NCBI GenBank assembly: GCA_003212415.1
Contig: QCPT01000002.1
Coordinates: forward strand, 37,055-101,054
Source of the DNA: Pelagibacteraceae bacterium AG-439-F23
GTDB lineage: Bacteria > Pseudomonadota > Alphaproteobacteria > Pelagibacterales > Pelagibacteraceae
Reading direction: 5' to 3'
Length of the DNA: 64,000 bases
The notes below the pieces were generated by a model. That model saw only the letters and a list, made by a program, of their open reading frames with translations, had not been told where the DNA came from and made no database searches. Numbering within the stretch: the first letter of the stretch is position 1; every line of letters starts with the position of its first letter. Below are positions 1 to 10,668 of the stretch, one piece after another. The position numbers and the translations under genes are program-made.

Positions 1-225
1 TATAATGGCAACTAAGTTTCCTTTTGTAGTATAATCGTATGCAAGTTCAGGATTTTTTGATATTGCTTTTACTGGAGCAGCAACCCCTGGAGAATATGCT
101 AGTGCCAAATCTCTCTTTGTGGTCATAGGTTTTGACGAGATAATCTCAATCTTGCCAGATTTATTATTACTATGAAATTCTAAAGCTTCTTTATCTGAAT
201 AATGTTCAATTTTATTTTTCTTCAT
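1..225 (-). CDS. maeB: NADP-dependent malic enzyme (N-terminal part, truncated by window edge)
   Basis: Minus-strand translation from cat at 223-225: MKKNKIEHYSDKEALEFHSNNKSGKIEIISSKPMTTKRDLALAYSPGVAAPVKAISKNPELAYDYTTKGNLVAII, typical malic enzyme N-terminus; no stop before the edge. Confidence 0.85.
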   Translation of the reverse strand, partial: MKKNKIEHYSDKEALEFHSNNKSGKIEIISSKPMTTKRDLALAYSPGVAAPVKAISKNPELAYDYTTKGNLVAII

Positions 226-274
226 TTTTGTAAATATTTATACAATTAGAGCAAATTTAAGACTAATATGATTT

Positions 275-1804
275 ATGAACCTAATTAAGTCAACAAGCAC
301 ATTTGGTTTCTTTACTTTAATTAGCAGAATACTTGGATATTTAAGAGACTTATTGATAGCAATTTATCTTGGTTCCGGTCCAATTGCAGATGCTTTTTTC
401 GTAGCGTTTAGAATACCAAATACATTTAGAAGACTATTTTCAGAAGGAACTTTTAATGCTGCTTTTGTTCCAAGTTATTCTTCTGAAATGGTTTTAGGAA
501 AAATTAGATCTCAAAACTTTGCAAATAAAATATTTAATTTACTTTTAATTGGATTGTTTTTGATCATTTTACTAATTGAAATTTTTATGCCTTCATTTGT
601 TTATATTATTGCTCCTGGCTTTTCAGGTGATTCTGATAAACTTGATCTGACTATTTCTCTTACAAGAATTACTTTCCCTTTTCTGCTATTTGTTAGTTTA
701 TCTTCCTTTTTTTCTGCAATATTAAATTCACATAATAAATTTGCTGTTGCTTCAGCAGCTCCTATAATTTTAAATATATTTTTAATTTTAGTTTTACTTT
801 TTCAAAGTTATTTAAATGACCATCTGGTAGTTTATCTTTCTTATGCAGTAACATTTGCAGGTATAGTGCAATTAATTTTTTTGGTATTCTTTATAAGAAA
901 GTTTTATTTTCCCAAAATTACTTTAAAATTTAAAATTGATAATAAAGTTAAATTATTTTTTAATAAGCTTTTACCCAGTATATTTTCTTCAGGTGTTACG
1001 CAAATAAATATTTTAGTAGGAACAATTATTGCTTCCTTTCAAGCAAGTGCTGTTTCTTACCTTTATTATGCAGATAGAATTTATCAGATAAATTTGGCCA
1101 TAGCTGGTATTGCGATTGGAACGGTTCTTTTGCCAAATTTAAGTAAATATATCCAATCAAGAAATAAAAAAAAAATTGATTTTATTCAGAACAAAGCATT
1201 AGAATTAAGTTTGTTTTTAAGTTTACCTGCAACCATAGCTTTACTAATAGCATCTGAAGAAATCACTTCTTCATTATTTGGATATGGGTCTTTTACCGAA
1301 CTGAGCGTAAAAAATTCAGCTAATGCATTATTTTATTTTGCTTTAGGATTGCCGGCTTTTTCTTTCATAAAAATTTTTTCAAGCTTTTTATTTGCTAGAC
1401 ATAATACAAAGATACCATTTTACTTTTCTTTCACTTCAGTGATTATTAATATTATAATTAGTATTTATTATTTTAATAAAATAGGATTTATAATTATACC
1501 TATTGCAACAACTATATCATCGTGGTTTAATGTTATAATACTTTTGGTATATTTAACTAATAAAAAATATTATTTACTAAATTTAAATTTTATAAAATCA
1601 TTATTAAAAATATTGTTATCTACTGTTTTGACTTCATATATTTTTTATAATTTAATAAATTATTTTAGTGATAATTTAACTTATAACAGTGAATATAAAC
1701 TACTATCTATTATTCTATTAGTTATTGTAACGTTTATTATTTATATTTTGATCTCTATACTTACAAAAGCTTTTAAATTTTCGGATATTAAATTAAAGTA
1801 TTAA
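275..1804 (+). CDS. murJ: Lipid II flippase MurJ/MviN
   Basis: 509 aa polytopic protein; N-terminus [59 protein letters not shown] is characteristic of MurJ. Confidence 0.95.
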   Translation: MNLIKSTSTFGFFTLISRILGYLRDLLIAIYLGSGPIADAFFVAFRIPNTFRRLFSEGTFNAAFVPSYSSEMVLGKIRSQNFANKIFNLLLIGLFLIILLIEIFMPSFVYIIAPGFSGDSDKLDLTISLTRITFPFLLFVSLSSFFSAILNSHNKFAVASAAPIILNIFLILVLLFQSYLNDHLVVYLSYAVTFAGIVQLIFLVFFIRKFYFPKITLKFKIDNKVKLFFNKLLPSIFSSGVTQINILVGTIIASFQASAVSYLYYADRIYQINLAIAGIAIGTVLLPNLSKYIQSRNKKKIDFIQNKALELSLFLSLPATIALLIASEEITSSLFGYGSFTELSVKNSANALFYFALGLPAFSFIKIFSSFLFARHNTKIPFYFSFTSVIINIIISIYYFNKIGFIIIPIATTISSWFNVIILLVYLTNKKYYLLNLNFIKSLLKILLSTVLTSYIFYNLINYFSDNLTYNSEYKLLSIILLVIVTFIIYILISILTKAFKFSDIKLKY

Positions 1805-1808
1805 AATA

Positions 1809-2810
1809 ATGGGAAAAAAAATTTTTTCAGGTGTTCAACCAACTGGCAATCTTCATTTAGGAAATTATATTGGCGCTATAAAAAATTTTGTTGATCTGCA
1901 AAATCAAAAAGGAAATGAGTGTGTTTATTGCGTAGTAGATTTGCATGCAATAACAACCAAACAAGATCCAAAAATTCTTAAAAACAACATAAGAGAAACT
2001 ACTGCAGCTTTTTTAGCAAGTGGGATAGATCCTAAAAAAAGTATTATATTTAATCAATCATTGGTAGCTGCTCACTCAGAAGGATCTTGGATTTTGGGAT
2101 GTATAGCTCGTATGGGTTGGTTAAATAGAATGACTCAATTTAAAGAAAAGGCAGGAAAAGATAAAGAAAAAGCAAGTGTAGGTTTATATATATATCCAGT
2201 TTTAATGACTGCCGATATTTTATTATACGATTCAACACATGTTCCAGTAGGAGAAGATCAAAAACAGCATCTAGAACTAGCTCGCGATATTGCGCAAAAA
2301 TTTAATTTAGATTTTGATTCACCAGATTTTCTTAGGGCTCCAGAGCCTTTAATACAAAAAAATTTTTCAAGAATTATGAGTTTAAAAGATGGAACTAATA
2401 AAATGAGCAAATCCGATCCATCAGATTTAAGCAGGATAAATTTAACTGATAATAAGGATCAAATTGTGAATAAGATAAAAAAAGCAAAAACAGATAATGA
2501 TCCTTTGCCAGACGATAATAAAAATTTAAGTAAAAGACCAGAAGTCGAGAATCTATTGGGCATATACTCTAGCTTAAGTGATCAAAGTTTAAAGAATTCA
2601 ATAAATGAATTTAGTGGAAAAAATTTTTCACAATTTAAAGAAAAATTGACAGAAATAGTTGTCGAAAAAATTTCTCCAATATCTATCGAAATAAATAAAT
2701 TACTAAAAGATATTGATTATATTGACACAGTTCTGAAAGAAGGCGGTAAAAGAGCGGACTTAATTGCTTCAAAAAAAGTATTAGAAATGAAGAAATTAAT
2801 TGGATTTTAA
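1809..2810 (+). CDS. trpS: Tryptophanyl-tRNA synthetase
   Basis: [19 protein letters not shown] and KMSKS motifs. Confidence 0.97.
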   Translation: MGKKIFSGVQPTGNLHLGNYIGAIKNFVDLQNQKGNECVYCVVDLHAITTKQDPKILKNNIRETTAAFLASGIDPKKSIIFNQSLVAAHSEGSWILGCIARMGWLNRMTQFKEKAGKDKEKASVGLYIYPVLMTADILLYDSTHVPVGEDQKQHLELARDIAQKFNLDFDSPDFLRAPEPLIQKNFSRIMSLKDGTNKMSKSDPSDLSRINLTDNKDQIVNKIKKAKTDNDPLPDDNKNLSKRPEVENLLGIYSSLSDQSLKNSINEFSGKNFSQFKEKLTEIVVEKISPISIEINKLLKDIDYIDTVLKEGGKRADLIASKKVLEMKKLIGF

Positions 2811-2849
2811 ATTTATTTCAATTTAAAATAAAACAAATATAATTATTTT

Positions 2850-3392
2850 ATGTTTATTCAAACTCAAAAGACACCTAATCCTAATTCCTTAAAATTTTTA
2901 CCAGGAAAAAAAGTTTCAGAAGATGGACCATATGAAATATTAGACAAAAACCAGACAAATAATTTTTTAATTAGAAACATACTTTCTATAAACGGTGTAA
3001 CAGGAATTTTTTTGGGAGAGGACTTTGTATCTGTTAATAAAAAAAATAATATAGATTGGGAAAATATTAAGCATATAGTAATTTCACATATTAATGAATA
3101 TTATGCAGATGGGAATGAATCGATAATTAATAATAAAGCAAATTCTGTTGATCCTAGTGGCTTCAGTGAAATTGAAAAAAAAATTATTAATATATTGGAG
3201 ACAAAAGTAAGACCTGCTGTAGCAAAAGATGGTGGAGATATTAAATTTAAAGAATTCAAAGATGGCAAAGTTAAAGTAGAATTGCAAGGTAGTTGTTCAG
3301 GTTGTCCCTCTTCAACCTTGACGTTAAAGCAGGGCGTGCAAAATTTGCTTTGTCATTATATTCCTGAAGTCAAGGAAGTTTTAGCAGTATAA
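2850..3392 (+). CDS. NFU1/NifU-like Fe-S scaffold protein
   Basis: MFIQTQKTPNPNSLKFLPG N-terminal Nfu domain and C-terminal GSCSGCPSSTLTLKQGVQNLL CxxC NifU domain. Confidence 0.93.
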   Translation: MFIQTQKTPNPNSLKFLPGKKVSEDGPYEILDKNQTNNFLIRNILSINGVTGIFLGEDFVSVNKKNNIDWENIKHIVISHINEYYADGNESIINNKANSVDPSGFSEIEKKIINILETKVRPAVAKDGGDIKFKEFKDGKVKVELQGSCSGCPSSTLTLKQGVQNLLCHYIPEVKEVLAV

Positions 3393-3433
3393 AAATACAA
3401 AAAAATAATTATAATAAAATCCACTTAATTATT

Positions 3434-4561
3434 ATGGTAAAAAAAATTAGAAATGATGGAATTTTTGTAAAACCTGCAACCGAAAAGACTAAAAAATTAA
3501 AAAAAAATTTAAAAAAATTTAATGAGTATAAAAATTTTTATAAATTCTCAATAGTAAGTTTTTTTTTAATTTTTTCTTTTTTTTATTTACCAAACATAGT
3601 CAATTACTTTGATAATAATTTTTTTAAAAATAAAACAACAATTAATATTTCCAAAAAGAATTTTGAATTAACTCTTAATAATAAAAAATCTAAAATTAAA
3701 AAAATCGATGAAAGTAGTAACTTAGAAAATGTTTATGATGATATTGATGTATTTTCATCAAATGAGAAAAATATTAACACTACAAGACTGAGTGCTTCAA
3801 CAATTGAACAATTATTTCAAGATACAAAATATAATTTAAAAAAAGTTAAAAAAACAAAATTAGTCAACATTGGTAATTCATTGGATCATCTTCCCAAGGA
3901 AATGAAAAATATTGAAAGCACAAAAAAAAGGAAAAATTTGTTTATTCAGATTGTTTTACCTTTAATAATTGAAGAAAATACAAAAATAAAATTAGATAGA
4001 AAAAAGCTTTTTGTAATATTGAACAAAAACAATAATTCCAAATCTGATGTTGAATGGCTAAGAAATAAATTTAAACAGTATGGCGTTGTAAAAAATGATT
4101 TATCAACACTAAAAGTAAGAATGGATGAAATTCCAGTTTCTTTAGCTATTGCTCAGGCAGCCAAAGAAACTGGATGGGGAACTTCAAGATTTGCACAAAA
4201 AGGAAATGCGCTATTTGGTCAGTGGACTTGGTCGGGAGAAGGAATTAAACCAGCTGCAGCAGACAATAATTCAAAACATAAAGTTGCAAGCTTTAAAGTT
4301 TTAAAAGCATCAGTAAAAGCTTATCTAAGAAATTTAAATACTCATTCCAGCTATAAAAAATTTAGAAAAGAAAGAGCAATTCAAAGAGATAATAGTGGAA
4401 AATTAAATAGTTTAGAGTTAGTAAAATATCTAGACAAATATGCCGAAACAGGAATTGAATATACTAAAATTTTATCGAAAATTATTGAACAAAATTCTTT
4501 AACAGAATTTGATGATGTTAAGATTCTTCCTACAAGTGAAAAACTTAAAAGTTTAATTTAA
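3434..4561 (+). CDS. Membrane-anchored glucosaminidase (Bax-like/FlgJ-like)
   Basis: N-terminal TM segment; C-terminal VSLAIAQAAKETGWGTSRFAQKGNALFGQWTW lysozyme-like/glucosaminidase motif. Confidence 0.85.
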   Translation: MVKKIRNDGIFVKPATEKTKKLKKNLKKFNEYKNFYKFSIVSFFLIFSFFYLPNIVNYFDNNFFKNKTTINISKKNFELTLNNKKSKIKKIDESSNLENVYDDIDVFSSNEKNINTTRLSASTIEQLFQDTKYNLKKVKKTKLVNIGNSLDHLPKEMKNIESTKKRKNLFIQIVLPLIIEENTKIKLDRKKLFVILNKNNNSKSDVEWLRNKFKQYGVVKNDLSTLKVRMDEIPVSLAIAQAAKETGWGTSRFAQKGNALFGQWTWSGEGIKPAAADNNSKHKVASFKVLKASVKAYLRNLNTHSSYKKFRKERAIQRDNSGKLNSLELVKYLDKYAETGIEYTKILSKIIEQNSLTEFDDVKILPTSEKLKSLI

Positions 4562-5613
4562 TTTTTTATAGAAAATTGAATACCAAGCCATCTCCAACCT
4601 TCTATATCTTTCATAGAACAATTAATTCTACCTCTTCTTTCTTTAAATTTTTCCTCGAAAAAAATATTTAATCTATTATTTTCTAGTTTTATATTTGTTT
4701 TATGCCAACTATCACCCTCGTTAGAGTAACAAGATATTTTATCTAAATTCTTTTGTTCATTAAAAAAATCAATAAACATTTTTGGTGGGTTATTTAAAGA
4801 GTTTAATAATTTATCCTTAGGATTAATACTTTTGTATTGTAAAGGTAAAAATTTTACTAAATTTTCAAATCTTCTTAGATCTCCATATTTTTCATTTATT
4901 GGAAATCTTGGTAATTCATATTTATCTTTATTTAAGTCAATTACACCTGAATGTTGTCCAAAAGCAAATTTAAAATTTTTAGAAATATAATTTTTTTGTT
5001 CAAGAGAATATTCACCAAAAGGGTAAGAAAAAAATTTTGGATTATATCCAATTTCTTTTTTAAAAATATTTATTGATTTGTCGATATCATTTTTAAAATC
5101 ATTAAAATTATAATCAATTAGATATTCGTGGGAATGTGAATGATTTCCCAAAAATGCAAAATCTTCCTTTTCAATTTCTTTTATTTGACCCCAAGTCATA
5201 TATCCAAATTTTCCAACAGCCTCCGAAGAAACGAACAATATAAAAGGAATTTTATTTTTTTTTAAGTATGGCCAAGCACTTTCATAAAAAGATGAAAATG
5301 CGTCATCAATTGTAATTAAAAATCTTTTTTTAGTTTTAGGTTTATTAAATTCTTCGTCAAATTTATCTGGATTATAGAATTTAAAATTATTATTATTAAT
5401 TATCTCAATTTGGCTTTTAAAAATATCCATTTGAATATTTGTTGATGGGTATTTATTTTCATCGAATCTATGATACATTAAAGAGAGTATTCCATTATCA
5501 TTATGATAGTATTTTTTATTTACAATTTCACCATAAGCATTAAATAAAATAAAATAAAATATGAAAAATTTAATAATTGATGCAACAAAAGAAGAAGTTT
5601 TTTTTTCGGTCAT
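4558..5613 (-). CDS. Polysaccharide deacetylase family protein (secreted)
   Basis: LSLMYHRF, FLITIDDAFSSFYESAWPYL, NHSHSH deacetylase motifs. The track ORF starts at 5640; the second Met (5613, MTEKKTSSFVASIIKFFIFYFILFNAYG) gives a better signal peptide. Confidence 0.82.
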   Translation of the reverse strand: MTEKKTSSFVASIIKFFIFYFILFNAYGEIVNKKYYHNDNGILSLMYHRFDENKYPSTNIQMDIFKSQIEIINNNNFKFYNPDKFDEEFNKPKTKKRFLITIDDAFSSFYESAWPYLKKNKIPFILFVSSEAVGKFGYMTWGQIKEIEKEDFAFLGNHSHSHEYLIDYNFNDFKNDIDKSINIFKKEIGYNPKFFSYPFGEYSLEQKNYISKNFKFAFGQHSGVIDLNKDKYELPRFPINEKYGDLRRFENLVKFLPLQYKSINPKDKLLNSLNNPPKMFIDFFNEQKNLDKISCYSNEGDSWHKTNIKLENNRLNIFFEEKFKERRGRINCSMKDIEGWRWLGIQFSIKN

Positions 5614-5938
5614 TACTGATTCACAATCATATACCACCACTTATATAAACAGTAGAGAAAATTTTGATAAATGTACTGAACTTCTATTAATTTTTTTAAA
5701 AAAATATAAAATTCAAATAAAAGATATTGAAAAAATATTTGTTAATCAAGGCCCAGGAAAATTATCAAGTATAAGAATATCTATATCAATTGCAAAAGCC
5801 ATAGCTCTGTCAAATAATATTAGTTTATTTGGTTTTGATTCAATTGATTTTGATGGAAAAGATTATAAAAAAATACTGAAATTAGAGAAAAAAAATCGAT
5901 TAAATAAAGATTTGATTAAGCCTCATTATTCGAGTTAA
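5561..5938 (+). CDS. tsaB: Short TsaB-like protein (t6A biosynthesis, ASKHA fold N-terminal part)
   Basis: MKNLIIDATKEEVFFSVI start, degenerate GPGKLSSIRISISIAKAIAL (cf. GPGSFTGLRIGLATAKGLA), C-terminal KPHYSS; only 125 aa; precedes fur. Confidence 0.72.
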   Translation: MKNLIIDATKEEVFFSVITDSQSYTTTYINSRENFDKCTELLLIFLKKYKIQIKDIEKIFVNQGPGKLSSIRISISIAKAIALSNNISLFGFDSIDFDGKDYKKILKLEKKNRLNKDLIKPHYSS

Positions 5939-5945
5939 ATATAAT

Positions 5946-6359
5946 ATGTCTGAAAGTATAGAACAAAAGTGTATAGCAAAAGGAGTTAAGCTAACCGATC
6001 AAAGAAAAATTATTGCAAAAATTATGAGCGATTCCCATGATCATCCAGATGTAGATGAATTGTACAAAAGGGCATCAAAAATAGATTCAAAAATTAGTAT
6101 TGCAACTGTCTATAGAACTGTAAAACTTTTTGAAGAATCCGGAATAGTTGCTAAGCATGATTTTAAAGGCGGTAAAGCAAGATATGAAGAACTAAATGAA
6201 GGTCATCATGATCATTTAATTGATATAAAAACTGGAGAAATAATAGAATTTGTTGATGAGGAAATTGAAAAATTACAAAAAAAAGTAGCAGATAAATATG
6301 GATACAAATTGGTTGATCATAAACTTGAATTGTATGGCATAAAAAAAAATAACCAATGA
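5946..6359 (+). CDS. fur: Fur-family transcriptional regulator
   Basis: KGVKLTDQRKIIAKIM, ATVYRTVKLFEESGIV, HHDHLI metal-site motif. Confidence 0.93.
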   Translation: MSESIEQKCIAKGVKLTDQRKIIAKIMSDSHDHPDVDELYKRASKIDSKISIATVYRTVKLFEESGIVAKHDFKGGKARYEELNEGHHDHLIDIKTGEIIEFVDEEIEKLQKKVADKYGYKLVDHKLELYGIKKNNQ

Positions 6360-7687
6360 AAAAAAAAGTTTTCATTAAAACATTTGGATGTCAAATGAAT
6401 GAGTATGATTCAAATCGTATTTATGATTCAATTAGTAAAATAGGTTATCATAAAAGCGACGATCAAAATAATGTTGACTGTTATATTTTGAATACATGTC
6501 ATATTAGAGACAAGGCAAAAGAAAAAGTATTCCACGAAATTGGCAGGGTAAAAAAAATTTATAGAGGAAAAAATAAGCCAATAATGGTAGTGGCTGGCTG
6601 TGTTGCGCAAGCTGAAAATCAAGAAGTATTAAATAGGGATCCTTATATTGATATTGTTATTGGTCCACAATCATATCATAAAATGAATGATATCTTGGAA
6701 AATCACATTTTTAAAAAAAAAATTGAAGAAACAGAATTCGATTCTGTTTCTAAATTTAGATATTATGATGAAATAGAAAATAAAAATGACAATGTATCGG
6801 CATATCTAACTATACAAGAAGGTTGTGATAAGTTCTGTCATTTTTGTGTTGTTCCTTATACAAGAGGACCAGAATATTCTAGGCCATTTAATCAAATCAT
6901 AAATGAAGCAGAACAATTAGTCAAAAATGGGGTAAAAGAAATTACTTTGTTAGGACAAAATGTTAACGCGTACTATTTCAAAGCAAATAATAAAGAATAT
7001 AGAATTTCAGATTTAATCAATCATATTGATAAGTTTAATGAGATTAAAAGAATAAGATATACCACTTCTCACCCTAAAGATATGACTGATGATTTGATTG
7101 AATGTTATAAAAAAAATAAAAAACTTATGCCTTTTGTTCATTTACCAATACAAAGTGGTTCAGACAGAATATTAAAATTGATGAACCGTAAACACAAAGT
7201 TGAGGATTATTTAGAAGTTTATTTTAAAATAAAAAAATTAAATCCAGACGTAGAGTTTTCAAGTGATTTTATAATAGGTTATCCTGGAGAATCTGAAAAA
7301 GATTTTTCAGAAACAATGAAATTGTTAGAAAAGATAAGATTTGTAAATTCTTTTTCATTTATATTTAGTCCTAGACCAGGAACAACAGCATCTAATTTAG
7401 AAATGGTTGATAGCGAAATATCAAAAAAAAGACTAATTATAATCCAAGAAAAACTATTTAATAATCAAATAGAATTAAACAAATCTATGGAAGGTAAAAA
7501 AATTGAAGTGTTAGTAGAAAATAAAATGTCCGACCAAAATAAATTATTTGGCAGAAATAAATATTTATCTTCTGTAATATTTAAAGGAAGTGAAAATCAT
7601 ATTGGTAGTTTGGTAAATGTCAGAATTAATAATAGTAATCAAAATACTTTATTTGGTGAAATAGAAAAAAATATGAAGGCAGCTTAA
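6356..7687 (+). CDS. miaB: tRNA-2-methylthio-N6-dimethylallyladenosine synthase
   Basis: KTFGCQMNEYDS, EGCDKFCHFCVVPYTRGPE radical-SAM CxxxCxxC, TRAM-like C-terminus. Confidence 0.96.
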   Translation: MKKKVFIKTFGCQMNEYDSNRIYDSISKIGYHKSDDQNNVDCYILNTCHIRDKAKEKVFHEIGRVKKIYRGKNKPIMVVAGCVAQAENQEVLNRDPYIDIVIGPQSYHKMNDILENHIFKKKIEETEFDSVSKFRYYDEIENKNDNVSAYLTIQEGCDKFCHFCVVPYTRGPEYSRPFNQIINEAEQLVKNGVKEITLLGQNVNAYYFKANNKEYRISDLINHIDKFNEIKRIRYTTSHPKDMTDDLIECYKKNKKLMPFVHLPIQSGSDRILKLMNRKHKVEDYLEVYFKIKKLNPDVEFSSDFIIGYPGESEKDFSETMKLLEKIRFVNSFSFIFSPRPGTTASNLEMVDSEISKKRLIIIQEKLFNNQIELNKSMEGKKIEVLVENKMSDQNKLFGRNKYLSSVIFKGSENHIGSLVNVRINNSNQNTLFGEIEKNMKAA

Positions 7688-7688
7688 T

Positions 7689-8696
7689 TTGAGCAATATA
7701 GCTTATAAAAACTCAAAATCAGAGCTAAAATTTGTATATTCCAAAAATAATGCGCTTAGTATTATTTTTCAAAGTAACGATATTTTAATTGGAATAGTTG
7801 GAGAATTTAATAATAATCTAAAGGAATTAGAGAAAATTACTAAAACAAAAATATACTCAAGAGGAAATTCTATTCTTGTAAAAAGTGATCCTGAAAAAAA
7901 TAATTTAGTAAAGAATGCGATTGAATTTCTAACTAATCAATTTTTAAATAATGGAACTATTGAAAAAAAAGATATAATTTCTTCTGTAAATAAATTTATG
8001 ATAGATGAAAAATTAAAAAAAACAGAAAAAAATATAGAATATATTATTAAAACGCCTAAAACGTCAGTAATACCCAGGTCTGAAAAACAAAAAAATTATG
8101 TTAGAGCACTTAAAGAAAGTGAAATAATAATCTCAACTGGACCCGCTGGTACAGGAAAAACATTTTTAGCTGTTGCTGTAGCTCTTACAATGCTTTTAGA
8201 AAAAAAAATAGAAAGAATTATTTTATCTAGACCAGCAGTTGAAGCAGGTGAAAGGTTGGGTTTTTTGCCAGGAGACATGAAGGAAAAAGTAGATCCTTAT
8301 CTTAGACCTTTATATGATTCACTTTATGACTTACTTGATTTTGAAAAAATTCAAAAAAAAATCGAAGTAGGCGATATAGAAATAGCACCATTAGCTTTTA
8401 TGAGAGGAAGAACACTGAAAAATTCTTTTGCAATTCTTGATGAGGCTCAAAATGCAACGGATACCCAAATAAAAATGTTTTTGACAAGAATTGGTGAAAA
8501 CTCAAAGATTGTGATAAATGGAGATCCCTCACAGATTGATTTACCAAATAAATCTTTATCAGGTCTTAATCGTTCAAAAAATTTGCTTGGACACTTAAAA
8601 GAAATTTCAGTTGTTGATTTTGATCATAATGATGTTGTTAGACATCCTTTGGTTTCAAAAATTGTTAAAGCATATTCAGATCAAAAAACTGACTAA
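7689..8696 (+). CDS. PhoH-like ATPase (YbeZ)
   Basis: GPAGTGKTFLAVAVAL Walker A, RPAVEAGERLGFLPGD, ILDEAQNAT; TTG start. Confidence 0.95.
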   Translation: MSNIAYKNSKSELKFVYSKNNALSIIFQSNDILIGIVGEFNNNLKELEKITKTKIYSRGNSILVKSDPEKNNLVKNAIEFLTNQFLNNGTIEKKDIISSVNKFMIDEKLKKTEKNIEYIIKTPKTSVIPRSEKQKNYVRALKESEIIISTGPAGTGKTFLAVAVALTMLLEKKIERIILSRPAVEAGERLGFLPGDMKEKVDPYLRPLYDSLYDLLDFEKIQKKIEVGDIEIAPLAFMRGRTLKNSFAILDEAQNATDTQIKMFLTRIGENSKIVINGDPSQIDLPNKSLSGLNRSKNLLGHLKEISVVDFDHNDVVRHPLVSKIVKAYSDQKTD

Positions 8697-9142
8697 TGAT
8701 TAAAGCAAATGTAGTTTTGGATCATTATAAGTGGAAAAATAAGATTAAAAATCCAAGCAATTATTTTAAAAAAAAACTTAATAAATTAAATAAAATTAGC
8801 TCTTTTAAAAGAAAAAAACATGAATTTTCAGTATTTTTAACGAACAATAAAAAAATGAAAATTTTAAATTTTAAATTTAGAAAAAAAAATAAACCTACAG
8901 ATGTATTATCATTTCCATCTCAATATCTAGAAAAAAAAAGTATATATATTGGCGATATAGCCATCTCATTTGAAATTGTTAATCAAAGATCAAAAAATTC
9001 AAATTTTTTTATAGAATTAGATAAAATGTGGATACATGGATATTTTCATTTAATTGGATATGATCATAAAAAAATGACAGATTTTAAAAAGATGAATAAA
9101 AAAGAAAATTTAGTATTAAATTATTTTCACAAAGCAATTTGA
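8696..9142 (+). CDS. ybeY: Endoribonuclease YbeY
   Basis: PTDVLSFPS and HGYFHLIGYDH zinc-site motif; follows phoH-like gene. Confidence 0.92.
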   Translation: MIKANVVLDHYKWKNKIKNPSNYFKKKLNKLNKISSFKRKKHEFSVFLTNNKKMKILNFKFRKKNKPTDVLSFPSQYLEKKSIYIGDIAISFEIVNQRSKNSNFFIELDKMWIHGYFHLIGYDHKKMTDFKKMNKKENLVLNYFHKAI

Positions 9143-10668
9143 CCTCATTAATACAAAATAAATTATTCATTTATATTATACCATTTATAATCGGTTTATT
9201 AACGTCTTATAGTCTTCCGCCTTATAGTTTCTTTTTTATAAACTTTATTACATTTCCTGCATTATTTTTTTATTTATTATTTAATTATCAAAAAGGAAAA
9301 TGGATATCTTTTAAGATTGGATGGATATTTGGTTTTGGATATTTCATTTCTAATCTATATTGGATATCAAACTCTCTTACTTTTGAAGAAATTTTTAAAC
9401 CTTTAATACCATTTTCATTAATTATTATTCCTTTATTTTTGGGATTATTTTATGGGCTTATCACATTTATTAGTTCATTTTTTAATCTTAAAAAAAATTT
9501 TTCTTCAATTTTAATATTTTCATTTTTTTTTTCACTCATTGAGTATTTAAGAAGTTTTATTTTTGGAGGATTTCCATGGAACTTGATTGTCTATAGTTTT
9601 ACAGATTATTTACAATTAATTCAAATTCTTTCACTAATTGGGACTTATACATTGAACCTTTTGTGTATTACTTTATTTTTAATACCTTGTGTAATTTTTT
9701 TTAATTATAAGAAAAAGAAAAAAATTCTTTTTTTATTCTTTTCAATTTTACTTCTAACCATAAATTTTTTTTATGGAACTTCAGTAATTAAAAAATATGA
9801 AAAATTTAATAAAATAAATTTGAATTTTGTAATAAAAATTATTTCACCAAAAGTGGATATTAAAAGATTTTTTGAAAATGAACCACCAGAAGAAACAATT
9901 TTAGAATTAATAAAATTAAGTGAACCTAATTATTCAGAAAATACACTTTTTATTTTTCCAGAAGGTGTTCTTTCTAATATTTATTTACAAGATTTAAAAA
10001 ATTTTAGTTATATATTTTCAGAAAATTTTTCAGACCAGCATAAGATAATTTTAGGCATAAGTAGTTATGAAAATTCAAAAATATTTAATTCACTAATAGT
10101 TTTAGATAAAGACGCAAATATATTAGCAAAATATGATAAAAATAAACTAGTTCCTTTTGGTGAGTATCTGCCATTTGAAAACTTATTAAGTAATTTTGGT
10201 TTAAAGAAAATTACTCAAGGATATCAATCTTTTTCTTCAAGTAATGAAAGAAACATAATTAAATTTGATAAAATTAGCTTTCTTCCTTTAATTTGTTATG
10301 AAGTAATTTATTCAGGAAATATTAATAAAAATAATGAAGATTTTGATTTTATAATTAATATATCTGAGGATGGATGGTTCGGAGATTCTGTTGGTCCACA
10401 TCAGCATTTTTCTCATTCTATATTTAGATCAATAGAAGAAGGAAAAAATTTAATACGTTCGGCAAACAATGGTATTTCGGCACATATTGACGCAACAGGA
10501 AAAGTAGTAGGTAAAATAAAATCAACTGAAAAGGGATTTATAGAGATTAGAAATATTCTAAAAATAAAAAATACTTTTTTTAATTCTCATGGCAATAAGA
10601 TCTTCTTTTATTTTTTAATTTTTTATATTAGTTTGATTTTTTTTTTAAAAAAAAAGGAGAATAAATGA
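9139..10668 (+). CDS. lnt: Apolipoprotein N-acyltransferase
   Basis: Polytopic N-terminus plus CN-hydrolase motifs ([42 protein letters not shown]); TTG start overlapping the ybeY stop. Confidence 0.95.
   Translation: MTSLIQNKLFIYIIPFIIGLLTSYSLPPYSFFFINFITFPALFFYLLFNYQKGKWISFKIGWIFGFGYFISNLYWISNSLTFEEIFKPLIPFSLIIIPLFLGLFYGLITFISSFFNLKKNFSSILIFSFFFSLIEYLRSFIFGGFPWNLIVYSFTDYLQLIQILSLIGTYTLNLLCITLFLIPCVIFFNYKKKKKILFLFFSILLLTINFFYGTSVIKKYEKFNKINLNFVIKIISPKVDIKRFFENEPPEETILELIKLSEPNYSENTLFIFPEGVLSNIYLQDLKNFSYIFSENFSDQHKIILGISSYENSKIFNSLIVLDKDANILAKYDKNKLVPFGEYLPFENLLSNFGLKKITQGYQSFSSSNERNIIKFDKISFLPLICYEVIYSGNINKNNEDFDFIINISEDGWFGDSVGPHQHFSHSIFRSIEEGKNLIRSANNGISAHIDATGKVVGKIKSTEKGFIEIRNILKIKNTFFNSHGNKIFFYFLIFYISLIFFLKKKENK

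Noticed and set aside
3084-3287. Antisense ORFs in the track (for example 3084-3287, 6163-6375, 6428-6622, 8096-8278, 10628-10816, 11413-11604, 12969-13178, 13693-14046, 17965-18225, 45850-46233, 51464-51751, 62863-63060, 63054-63242)
   Set aside because: Each lies opposite a confidently identified conserved gene, has no recognisable domain or RBS context, and has the composition expected of shadow ORFs.
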